Below, in pieces: positions 54,372 through 63,660 of a stretch of DNA of 64,000 bases. The position numbers and the translations under genes were made by a program. Source of the DNA: Brachionus plicatilis (taxonomy: Eukaryota > Rotifera > Eurotatoria > Ploima > Brachionidae); contig QEOQ01000359.1 of the NCBI GenBank assembly GCA_010279815.1, forward strand, positions 43,440-107,439, in the 5' to 3' direction. The notes under the pieces were generated by a model, which was not told the origin of the DNA, ran no database searches, and saw only the letters and a program-made list of their open reading frames with translations. Numbering within the stretch: position 1 is the first letter of the stretch; every line of letters starts with the position of its first letter.

Positions 54372-56141
54372 ATGGAGTCAAAAACTAAAAATTTTGAATC
54401 TAATAAAATGGAAAATGAGCTCAATACGGCCCTTACAAAAATACTCAACATTCTTGAAATGGAACAAGACAAACAGTACATCTCTAATGCCGACTTGTTT
54501 GATCAATTATTGACTGCCTTTTCAAGTGATCTAAGCAGTGTGCTTGTGCCTTCTGGGGTAGCCAAAGACTACGTCGGGGTTCATCTTGGACCTGTCTATG
54601 ATCAGCAAGACTTCAAGCTGTTGCTAAAATCCTTCAAAAATAACCAGGTTTTAGACGCATTTTACGCCCTAAGGATCATTGAGGACGCCAAAAAAAAATT
54701 ATCACAATTACCCAATATCCAAGAGTGTCTGATTGACAACCCGTTGGAAAGTGGCTGCATTGTTGTCGGAGACTTGCATGGAAATTTCAATGATCTACTC
54801 CACATCATTCAAAAATACGGATCTCCTGGCATTGACTTTAAATTTGTATTCAACGGAGATTTTGTGGATAGGGGTGACAAACAAATTGAGGTGCTGTTAA
54901 CACTCTTGTACGCATTTTTGATGCGACCCGATCGGGTTTTTGTAAATCGGGGTAATCACGAGGACATAAGTATGAATGTGAGAAATTGGCCAAAAACTAA
55001 TTTTTTTAACACTACCAGACAAACATATGGAAAATACTGGAATGCCATCTTTAACTCAGCTGGAGAATTATTCTCTTATTTTCCTTTGGCAACCATCATC
55101 CATAATAGAATAACTGAGAGGAAATATTTTGTGGTTCATGGTGGTATCGGAGACCAAACTGATCTTGATTACATTCAGCACAAACTGGATAGAAAAAAAT
55201 TCAAAAAAGTCACATTCAACAATGTTCATTCGGAACATGAGGCACTTGAGGCTAAATATGTATCAGACTTGTTGTGGAGCGACCCCAAGTCAAGGGAAAA
55301 TGGTCATGAGCCCTTGGACGGATGCTGTTTCAACACCAACCGCAATCTGGGATGCTTTTTTGGCCCCGATGTGACATGTAACTTTTGTGAAAGACACAAC
55401 TTTGCGGCTCTTATCCGCAGTCATCAAGTAAGAGCCAAAGGATACAGTGAAGACCATGAAAAGTGCATCACAGTTTTTTCAGCTTCACATTATTGTGAAG
55501 GACATAACTTTGGCGCTATTTTAAAATTTACACCAGATGCTCTCTATCCAAAGCCACATAGATACAAGACCAAAGTTGGAGATGTGTCAGATGATGTGTA
55601 TGTCAAAAATGAGAGTTTGATCAAACGTTTTAAGGCTTTGATTCAGCAAAATGAAGCAGAGTTGAGCGCCAAATTCGGAGTGTATGACACCGATGGTGAT
55701 GGTTGGATCAAAAGTGATCAATGGGGTGAGGTCCTAAGCCAGTTTTTAAATGGTAATATAGCAAAGAATCATCTGATGGCAGTCAAATCGTTTTTATGTG
55801 AATGTGATGCTGATAATGATTTGGTTAATTATAGGACGGTGTTTAGTCAGAAGATTGGCGATGAAAAGTGTGGGTCATTTTATGACAAAAATACAATGGA
55901 TGTGGTGGAGAGTTTGTTCGATGTTTTGGATAGAAATAATGATCGGCGCATATCGGTGAGTGATGCGAAGGAAGTGTTAAATATTGTTAGCCAAAGACTT
56001 GGTGATAGTTATTTGATGCATAATGCGCATGAATTCATAAAACTTTTGGGCATGGAAAAAGATAATTTCGTCGATTTGGACGAATTTAAAAGAACATTTT
56101 TAAAAAATGAACAAATTACTTTATCTGCTAAAGAACTTTGA
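54372..56141 (+). CDS. PPEF-type Ser/Thr protein phosphatase with EF-hands, intronless
   Basis: A single 589-codon frame. The catalytic core has all PPP metal ligands: D134/H136 (GDLHGN), D163 (GDFVDRG), N195 and proton donor H196 (GNHE), H256 (VHGG) and H351 (RSH); LLWSDP is at 300-305. Sequence 430-575 contains EF-hand loops: D439-TDGDGWIKSD-Q, D479-ADNDLVNYRTV, D520-RNNDRRISVS-D and a weak fourth at 560-571. None of the first three has the usual Glu at loop position 12, so calcium binding may be weakened. Length and order (phosphatase then EF-hands) fit PPEF/RdgC, which dephosphorylates sensory receptors in animals. The other multi-domain genes here have 3-13 introns, so lack of introns suggests a retrocopy that stayed intact. 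AATAAA is at 56163. Confidence 0.93.
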   Translation: MESKTKNFESNKMENELNTALTKILNILEMEQDKQYISNADLFDQLLTAFSSDLSSVLVPSGVAKDYVGVHLGPVYDQQDFKLLLKSFKNNQVLDAFYALRIIEDAKKKLSQLPNIQECLIDNPLESGCIVVGDLHGNFNDLLHIIQKYGSPGIDFKFVFNGDFVDRGDKQIEVLLTLLYAFLMRPDRVFVNRGNHEDISMNVRNWPKTNFFNTTRQTYGKYWNAIFNSAGELFSYFPLATIIHNRITERKYFVVHGGIGDQTDLDYIQHKLDRKKFKKVTFNNVHSEHEALEAKYVSDLLWSDPKSRENGHEPLDGCCFNTNRNLGCFFGPDVTCNFCERHNFAALIRSHQVRAKGYSEDHEKCITVFSASHYCEGHNFGAILKFTPDALYPKPHRYKTKVGDVSDDVYVKNESLIKRFKALIQQNEAELSAKFGVYDTDGDGWIKSDQWGEVLSQFLNGNIAKNHLMAVKSFLCECDADNDLVNYRTVFSQKIGDEKCGSFYDKNTMDVVESLFDVLDRNNDRRISVSDAKEVLNIVSQRLGDSYLMHNAHEFIKLLGMEKDNFVDLDEFKRTFLKNEQITLSAKEL

Positions 56142-57360
56142 AGTTTTCATTTTTTATTTTTGAATAAATTTGTCAATAAATTCAGTGTTTTACAGTAAAA
56201 AAGTTTATAGCAATTAAAATAATTATTAATTCCAAAAATTTTTTTTTAGTCAAAGTAAAATTTTGATCGGTTCCAATGTTAAAATTTGAAAAATGAAATT
56301 TGGTCAAAAATTTTTAAAATTTATTTTCTAAAAAATGTTTGGAAACAAATTGTAAATTAAATTTATGGATTTTTTAGATATTAAAAATTCAAATAATTGT
56401 AAAAGTTAATTGGAAATGTGAGAATTTTTCTACTTTTTGTGCGAAAATGGTTCTATAAACAGTATGATATTGTACAAATTTGCACAAATTTCGTATTTAA
56501 TTAATCAAATATTTTTGATGGTATGCATTTTAAATATTAATTGAATAAAAAAGCATATATTTTTTTATAAAATAATAAATTTATTTTGTAAAAAAATAAT
56601 TAAAAAAAAAAAATTATAAATTTTTTCTAATATAAAACGATCGACGCGTTTCGACCAAAAGTGGCCTTCATCAGGATCTAAATTCTGAGAATAATTCTGA
56701 TTAGTCAAGCCAAATTTTTCTAAGAGAAAAATTTAAAATTAAAAAATTTTATATATTTTCAAAGCAAAAATGATTTTTAAAATTGATTCTCAATAGATTT
56801 TTTTATATGATTTTTAATAATAAATTTTCGGAAATTCAGAAATTTTAGTACGGATAAATTCGTTTTTCGGACAGTTTTTTTAATGTAACACGTAATTTTG
56901 TGTATAAATGAAAAACAAATCTATAATCCGGAATATTAATTATTGCGAGAAACGAGCTAGTTAGCAGATACGAACACATAGAAAATCAATTCAATAAACT
57001 GTTTTAAAAAAAATTTTGACGTAACTTTTGATAGAAAATACATATGTAATTTTTTTCCATGTTTTGTTTAATAAAAAAAAAAAAAGTCCAAAACAACTTT
57101 TTCTTTACTATATAAAACTTATAAAAAAAATTGGCTTTGACTAAAATTTAAAAAAAAAGTTAAATGAATGAAAATGATTTTAAATTGTTATCTAATTTAA
57201 AAGAAAGACTATCTGAGATCTATTTTAATAATTTAACTCAATCAAATATTTATTGTTTTTTACTAAAGAGTTAATTTTTATTTTTATTTTTTTAATTAAT
57301 GTTATGAATTGAAATTGTACTTAAATAAAATAATTTTTTATTCTTTTTTTTTTTTTTTTA
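56142..57360. other. AT-rich stretch downstream of the phosphatase gene
   Basis: No gene. A patch at 56637-56676 (GATCGACGCGTTTCGACCAA, then GTGGCCTTCATCAGG) is unlike its surroundings; similar CGAAACG/CTTCATCAGG pairs occur in retroelement 3' ends in several invertebrates, but I cannot assign it. Confidence 0.3.
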
Positions 57361-57700
57361 TTTTTGACAATTCGGAAAAATGAACCGATTTTTTACGGTC
57401 CCGAGTCGCCTGGATAAAAGAGCATCGACTGAGTTCATTCTTAAACTAAGGTTGATTGATACGCGCCATTTTTTTCAAGGCATCTAACAATTATCTGCAA
57501 TTTCAGATCCTCACAATCTGTCAACGAATTCGAGTGCCATTGTGACTTAAACTCTTCAGAGAATTAAAATCTTTTCCACAATCAAATTCCTATCAATTGG
57601 AACTGGCGATTATTTTGAAAGGGTTTTTCTTAGAATCATATTAGAACATCTTCGTCACGGGATCAAACCTCTACCCAAATTAAAATAAAATATAGATTAT
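57360..57700 (-). other. Coding-like GC-richer patch, unassigned
   Basis: On the minus strand, FDCGKDFNSLKSLSHNGTRI and, in another frame, KSQWHSNSLTDCEDLKLQII then VRCLEKNGAYQSTLV. It looks like decayed coding sequence, possibly from a transposon, but has no family match I recognise. Confidence 0.25.
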
Positions 57701-57808
57701 GCTTCGAATAATCTTTAAGTTCAAAATTTTGTTCTTCCACTATAAAATAAAATTTTTTTAAACCAAAAAATAAAGCAATTTAATTTAGGAATTCGTTCGG
57801 CTTTGAAC

Positions 57809-58169
57809 CAGAGTTGGTCAAAAGTCAAAGTCATGAAGTCAAAGTCAAGTCTGGACTTTGACTTTTAAAATTATTTTTTTGAATTCAAGTCAAAACTTTT
57901 TTTTATTAATTTTTTTTTCTTTAAACGATGCTTTTAAGGGTTCTCTATAGGAGGCCGCTAAAAAAGCTACCTGGAACGGCAAAAAATCATATGACTGTGA
58001 TCCTGACAGATGGATTACCGTTCCAGCAAGTTTTTTTGGCGGCCTAGTTCAAGTCTAAATTATTAAAATGAAAGTCCAAGCCAATACTTTAAAGTATAAA
58101 AAATAATTTCAAAGTCAACTTTGACTGATAACGATTCTGACTTTAAAGTTTGACTTTTGACCAACTCTG
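57809..58169. mobile_element. hAT-type MITE with 8-bp TSD
   Basis: Ends CAGAGTTGGTCAAAAGTCAA and TTTGACTTTTGACCAACTCTG (inverted). The flanks are a perfect 8-bp duplication CTTTGAAC (57801-57808 and 58170-58177). CAG...CTG ends with an 8-bp duplication are typical of hAT. Copies without clear duplications are at 18238-18487 and about 9326-9358. Confidence 0.85.
57952..58046. repeat. 95-bp hairpin nested in the hAT MITE
   Basis: AGGCCGCTAAAAAAGCTACC...GGAACGG and CCGTTCCAGCAAGTTTTTTT...GGCGGCCT are inverted. It is GC-rich and sits in the middle of the MITE, so it probably inserted later. Confidence 0.65.
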
Positions 58170-58548
58170 CTTTGAACACTGCCTGCATTTTTCAATCTTC
58201 AACAGACTTAATGTGAAATTTAGTTAAAATTAAAAAATGTAGGGACATATTACTTACTTATTATAATAGTGAACCATGGATCTTTATTTCAGTAAGTTTC
58301 ATGCAGCGGTTAAACCAAAGATAAATTTCTTTTCCAATTTTGAATCAATCGAGTGATATCTCTTATTGCTTCAGAATAAGAGAATAAATATGCAAAAAAC
58401 CTATATTTTTCTTTAAACTAAATAAGTGTTTTTTTTTTTGAAAAGAAGTTTTAAATTTCAGATTGAAAATTTAATTTTTTATGAATTTAAAGAGTTGATT
58501 AAAATTTTTTAGAATCATATTCAAAATTTAAATATTAATCGAATTATT

Positions 58549-58671
58549 TTAGCCTTCTTTATTTTTATTTTTGTGTAGAACCGCTTTTTTGACAACCAAT
58601 TCTGAGACAATCTGAAGAGAGTCTACATCGATTGCTTCATTATGCAGTTCACATAATTGACCACTGTAACC
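58549..58671 (-). CDS. Possible terminal exon with EGF-like end
   Basis: After the acceptor CTCTTAAAG, 41 codons run to TAA: GYSGQLCELHNEAIDVDSLQ then IVSELVVKKAVLHKNKNKEG. 'GYSGQLCE' is the standard last segment of an EGF-like domain. No upstream exon was found; the next 1.4 kb upstream (58821-60131) is a hAT insertion and its host repeat. It may be the last exon of a gene lying partly outside what I can recognise, or a remnant. Confidence 0.3.
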   Translation of the reverse strand, partial: GYSGQLCELHNEAIDVDSLQIVSELVVKKAVLHKNKNKEG

Positions 58672-58820
58672 CTTTAAGAGAATTTTATTAAGAAATTTTT
58701 TAGTTTATAAAAATCGATTTCATTTTAGGCATTTGAGATTCAAAATTAGCCTTATTACACTTTTATACTTAATTCACTCTACAGTTTGTTTAATTTTTTG
58801 TGTTTGAATTACAAAATGTA

Positions 58821-60131
58821 TAGTGATGGGTCCTAACTTAACTAATTTAGTTTAGTCGGCTAAAATTAAGTCGCTTAATTTTTAGTTTACTTAATTTTAG
58901 TCTACTAAAATTTAGCCAACTAGTTTTTAGTCGACTATTTGATAATTAATCTATTGAATTTTAATTACCGTAATGCCTTGCCCCCTAATGCATTGCACTT
59001 TAAACCAGAATTCTGGATTTTAATGCTGCATTTAACTCACTTTTTTTTCCAGATACGCTGCGACTAATGTCAAAATTTTGGTATAAATGCCGCATTAAAT
59101 ATGAAAAAAATATAAAAATATTTTATTTCAATTGTTTCAAAATTTAAAACACAAAAAATGTTCTTCGGCCATAATGCATGCATGTAAAGTTAAAACTTTG
59201 AGTTTTAATTCTTCACGAAATTTTATTTAAATTGATAAAAAAAAACGGTATTTTAATATAAAAATGGCATAAAATTTTCCGCATAAAAATTATTTGTTTT
59301 AAAAAAAAATTATATGAATTATATTTTTAGCATGATCTTTTTTTTTATTTTGAATGCTGCAGTTATGAATATAATTGTAAGAATTGTGATAATAGTTATA
59401 AAAATTATAAAAAAAAATTGGACACTTAAAAGCGTTAAAAATGAATTTAATAAACTAGCATTAAAACTCAAAATTTTAACTTCAAATGCATGCATTATGT
59501 CCGAAGAACATTTTTTGTGTTTCAAATTTAGAGAAAATAGAAAAATATATTTTTATTATTTTTTACATATTTAATGCGGCATTTATACCAAAATTTTGAC
59601 ATTAACTGCAGCATTTTTAGTCGCAGCGTATCTGGAAAAAAAAGTGGGTTAAGTGCATGCATTAAAATTCAGAATTCTGAAAATAAATGCCGCATTAGGG
59701 GGCAAGGCATTACGGTAAAAGAAACATTCCTTTATTTAGACAGTTATGAGTTTTTTTATGTGAAAATTGTTTAAAAGAGGATAGGTAACAAAACCAGATG
59801 TTATTAATTTAAGTCTTTATTTAATGTTATTTATTTATTCTATTGGTTGATTAATAAAATAAACATAACATTTTTTAATTTGTTGATTCCATAATTTATA
59901 ATCAATTAAATTCAAAGGTTTAAAGAATCATTAACTAATTTTAGTTTAGTCGACTAAAAATAAGTCGACTAAAAATTAGTTAACTAAAAATAAGCGGACT
60001 AAAAATTAGTTAACTAAATTTAGCCGACTAAATTTTAGTTAACTAAAAGCTAGTCGACTAAAAATTAGTTAACTAAAAACTAGTTGGATAAATTTTAGTT
60101 TACTAAACTAAAGAGAAAACTCCCATCACTA
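58821..60131. mobile_element. hAT-type non-autonomous element, 1311 bp
   Basis: Terminal inverted repeat TAGTGATGGG / CCCATCACTA with a perfect 8-bp target duplication AAAATGTA (58813-58820, 60132-60139). Subterminal regions consist of repeated TTAGTTAACTAAAA and TAGTCGACTAAAA motifs (58850-58960 and 59936-60115), which are often transposase-binding sites in hAT elements. The middle is occupied by a second element. No transposase remains. Confidence 0.88.
58967..59719. mobile_element. Mariner-like foldback element nested in the hAT element
   Basis: Ends TACCGTAATGCCTTGCCCCC and GGGGGCAAGGCATTACGGTA. The inverted arms extend about 330 bp each (for example GATACGCTGCGACTAATGTC / GTCGCAGCGTATC, and TTCTTCGGCCATAATGCATG / ATGCATTATGTCCGAAGAA), leaving a loop of about 80 bp. 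TA at both ends fits the Tc1/mariner target. The open frames inside are arms of the hairpin, not genes. Confidence 0.8.
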
Positions 60132-60423
60132 AAAATGTATCCAATGTTGAAATAACATTGAAAAAGTGCGATGTTTCAATTTTTTTTTCAGTTTCAGATA
60201 AAAAATAGTTTTAAGTTAATATTGCAAGCATCAAAACCTCCTTTTTTGGAAACATTAAAGCCTTCTTTTTTTGGTCTTGACTTAGGGTTTCTGCTTTGAT
60301 GAAATTTAAGATAATATTTGCAGTTTAAATTAACTATTTACGCTCTGTTTTCAAATTTTTATAAATTGAGTATTTGCTAATATGTATCAAACGAACGTCA
60401 GTTATCACTTAAATTTTTAAAAG

Positions 60424-60450
60424 TAATAATAATAATAATAATAATAATAA
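60424..60450 (+). repeat. (AAT)n microsatellite
   Basis: About nine AAT units immediately before the Tc1-like terminus. Confidence 0.9.
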
Positions 60451-60454
60451 TATA

Positions 60455-61207
60455 TACAGTATGTTGCAAAAGTTTAGAAATTGATTATTTTATTTGCCTT
60501 AAATAGTTTATTTGTTGTATTTTACTAAAAATTGAGTGCAAAAGAAAAAAAAATAAAAGCACTTAAAAAAAATAAAATTTGTAGAATTTTTTTTTCACCA
60601 CAATTTGATATATGACACTCGGCATAAAAATATAATCAACTTTTAAATTTTTATAATAAACAAACTTCCTCTAAAAAATAAAAAATAAAAGTCGGTGCAA
60701 AAGTTTAGAAATTCAGGTAATTCAAAAGTTTTAGCAACCATTGCTACCTTTTTTTCACACCTTTATGATTAATTCTTATATATAACTTCTAATTTTGAGT
60801 AAATTTTGCACTTTAACTGTTTAATTTTAAAACTCTCCAACTCCTCACTTGGTCTCTAAATAACATTACAGAAAAATCTTTAATTTGACAAAAAATAGGT
60901 AAAAAATGTGTCTAGCCCACCAAAATGGCAGATAGTGGGTCTGCTAAAAAGCAGAGATAAAAGGCAAAACGAAATAGCCAAGTTGTTAGGTGTATCTCCA
61001 AAATGTGTCTCTTCAACAAAGAAACGATATGAAGACACTGGTTTTGTCTCTGATCGAAGCCCTTCTGGTAGACCTCTGAAGATAACTTTAAGAGATGAAA
61101 ATTACATTTTTAGAGAGATTAGAAAATATCCTACATCTTGTTATCAAAAACTTGCCACTGATTTTAATTCTAAAACCCAAGCGGTTAGGATAAGAAAGTA
61201 TACTTAA
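60455..61207 (+). mobile_element. Tc1/mariner-like element, 5' part
   Basis: TA (60455-60456) then CAGTATGTTGCAAAAGTTTA. The inner motif GCAAAAGTTTAGAAATT recurs at 60697, 231 bp on, as in Tc1 elements with doubled terminal repeats (IR/DR). The transposase N-terminus follows at about 60908. The 3' end is absent; the sequence turns into an inverted copy at about 61208. Confidence 0.75.
60908..61207 (+). pseudogene. Tc1-like transposase N-terminal (paired-type HTH) region
   Basis: About 99 codons: PPKWQIVGLLKSRDKRQNEI then AKLLGVSPKCVSSTKKRYED and TGFVSDRSPSGRP, with LTRDEN-like LRDENYIFREIRK. It matches the N-terminal DNA-binding half of Tc1 transposases (QIV-L---G-S---IA--LGVS---V------TG-----RSGRP). 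No ATG opens this frame (the upstream ATG is in another frame) and the DDE catalytic half is missing. Confidence 0.75.
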
Positions 61208-61432
61208 TTAACTAATCTGCTAATTTTTCTTTATGTTAAGAAGCAGTTTTCTTACCGCTGTATGAGACTCTAAGCCTTTTTTTTTGAGAAATCTCATAAT
61301 AGTATACTTGCTTATCCTAACTGCTTAGGTCTTAGAATTAAAATCAGTGGCAAGTTTTTGATAACTAGATGTAAGACATTTTCTAATCTCTCTAAAAATG
61401 TAATTTTCATCCATAAAAGTTAACTTCCCAGG
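61208..61432 (-). pseudogene. Inverted second Tc1-like transposase fragment
   Basis: On the minus strand: LTFMDENYIFREIRKCLTSS, YQKLATDFNSKT, a TAG, AVRISKYTIMRFLKKKGLES then HTAVRKLLLNIK. It repeats residues of the plus-strand fragment and goes further into the protein. The two copies are head to head, and the far end (61432) joins LINE sequence directly. Confidence 0.7.
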
Positions 61433-63660
61433 TCTTGATGGGTCAATGCTGCTTCGTATTGTGACAATCAGTTTACTGTAATCGGCAAATAGTTTGACAA
61501 GGTGGCTGACCGCCGCTGGCATGTCGTTGATGAAGAAGACGAACAGAAGCGGACCAAGGACGTAACCTTGAGGACCTCACTAGACACATCAATCCAGTCA
61601 GTAATGTAGGATCAAAAGATCCGATCCTGAGGTTTAGGATGATCCTGATCCATCACTACCCGCTACTGCCTGTTTGACAAGAAGTCGCTGACCCAATCGA
61701 CAATGCCTGGACAGGGCCCGCAGGCAACCAGTTTGGCTCTTAATGACGCGTGGCAAAATCTGTCGAAGGCAAGGTCAAGTAAGACCACTTGATCGTGGAA
61801 TCCCTTATCGATGCCGTTGCTTATGCGGTCCACCGTCTCCAGTAAATTAGTGACTGACTTCCTCAGGACAAAACCGTGTTGTTCAGGAACGATAGCTTTA
61901 TTGATGTAGAGGTGATCCATAATGACGTCTCTTACCATGCGTTCCATCAACTTGCTTGCTTGCAACATCAACGAACTGCTTAAGATAGCGCTTAGGACTT
62001 CCAAAAAGGCATTGGCGCAACTTTTGGTGACGTATAGGTGGATACCATCCTTGTTGGGCGATTTCCAGGGGTTTAGGCGCAGTATGTACTTGCAGCGTTG
62101 GCGGGCGAGAAGAAATCAAAATCCATTTCATGCTGGGGACTTGCCGTGAGCTGGAGAGGCTGAGCTTGGCATGATAGGCGAGGGATGAAGACACTCCCGA
62201 GCAGTCGAGCTGGTCTTTAATGGAGTCTCTGCATTGCTTCTGGCTGTTAATATAGTTGTAAAGAAGCTTTGACTGAAGCTTACAGGCCCTGACAAAAGAT
62301 GCTTCGAACTTTCATATGGCATTTCTTACAGCTTGTTTTACCTGCTTACAGATCGAGGAGTAAGCAGTCCTCAACTCAAGGCAGCAAGCTGCGAATCAAT
62401 TCCAACAGGAGATTGGGGCGCTTACAGGCTCTTGGCACTTGGTTGGGGATAGCCATGGAGGAGGCAGTGGCATAGGACTTGATTATCTAATCAAATGCGA
62501 CATTGACGTCCTTATCAATAGGCTTAGTGCTGTCGTAAACGAGGGTACTGAAGAGCTCGTAGTTGCCACGGCGAAGGCGTGGGGACACGACAGAAGGAGT
62601 ATGACGGCCAGTGCTTAGCTCGTAATTCTAGGTAAGTGTTGCGCGCAGGTCGTTCTTCTCAGTAAAACCAGGAAGAGTTCCGTGTGCTACTCGGAATATC
62701 TGGGAAGTTGAAGTCATCGACCACTAGAAGACTTTTTGACGAAGATGAGCTGCACAAAAAACTCGCATGGCCGATGCACCTGTTGATCTCAAAGTTGAGC
62801 TCTCCATCGGCGTATGCGGGTATATAAATGCAGCTAACAAGAATAATTTCGTCGCTGCTCTTGACGTTGCACTATATCTGCTCGCTCCTAGTATTGGACA
62901 GGACCTCGTCACTGACCTCAAAGCTCTCTACGTCACAGCGCACATATAAAGCTACACCTCCTCCTCAGACCATTTCCATATTCTTGCTGTAGAGCTTGTA
63001 GTTATCCAAATTGAAATTGCTCAGGGCATTGAACCATGTCTCGGTGATGAGGATTACGTGAGGGGATTTGTGAAAGGCAGATAGAGAGTTGAAGTCGCTC
63101 CATTTGTTAGCGAGAGATGTGGAATTATGGTAAAAAAAGTTTAAAAATTTGGTTTGATTACCGTTGGATTCCTTGCTGCTTGAAGATGAGGTTCGATTAG
63201 TCGAAGTAGATCTTTCGGAGCTCATTCTACCTGATGCCCCAATAAAATTACTTGTCAGCTTTAGGATGATCCTGAGGTTTGACGCCGTAACGGTGCTGAT
63301 ATTCAGAATCGCTCTTGCTTTCGCTGAGGAGGTCATTCCGTTTGTTTCAACTCCTGATATCACTACATTGTTTTCGATCCTTGCCTTCTAGTTGATCTCC
63401 TTGTTGACACTGGCTATAAGAACCTGTTTCTGTTCACTCTGTTTTTTGCCGTTGACAATGGCACTCCACGAAACTTCCATGTCACCAGTCGGGTTCTTCT
63501 TTGCCTCAGCTAACTCGGCTATCATTGCTTCGATTGTTTTGAACTGGTCCTTAACAACGGTCACATGTACTTGTGCATTTTCTCTCGAATTGCCCCAACC
63601 TGTTCGTTGCCCACGGACACCCAGTCAACCTCTAGAACCTTAAGCGCTTCGTCCATTTGC
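61432..63660 (-). mobile_element. LINE with endonuclease and reverse transcriptase, decayed
   Basis: Read on the minus strand: an N-terminal Ser/Thr-rich frame (63363), endonuclease pieces FHKSPHVILITETWFNALS, a TGA, GGGVALYVRCDVESF, IILVSCIYIPAYADGELNFE and LLVVDDFNFPDI (63060-62700), an eroded middle (62690-62010), RT pieces KLMERMVRDVIMDHLYINKA, QHGFVLRKSVTNLLETVD, VVLLDLAFDRFCHASL (62004-61663) and, after an insertion-like gap, GPQGYVLGPLLFVFFINDMP with KLFADYSKLI (61600-61480). The catalytic FADD reads FADY. The GC content is near half, far above background. It shares RT sequence with 51765-52375. Confidence 0.8.

Larger units (their letters stand above)
58792..60245. repeat. R3 repeat copy split by a hAT element
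   Basis: The left part (GTGTTTGAATTACAAAATGTA, ending 58820) and the right part (from 60132: AAAATGTATCCAATGTTGAA) join into the sequence seen uninterrupted at 22309-22350 and inverted at 23200-23245. Confidence 0.8.

Noticed and set aside
59314..59774. Several open frames
   Set aside because: They are the two arms of the mariner-like hairpin read in both directions; composition is only AT-rich codons.
62767..63643. Plus-strand frames across the LINE
   Set aside because: They are antisense to recognisable endonuclease and N-terminal LINE segments on the minus strand.
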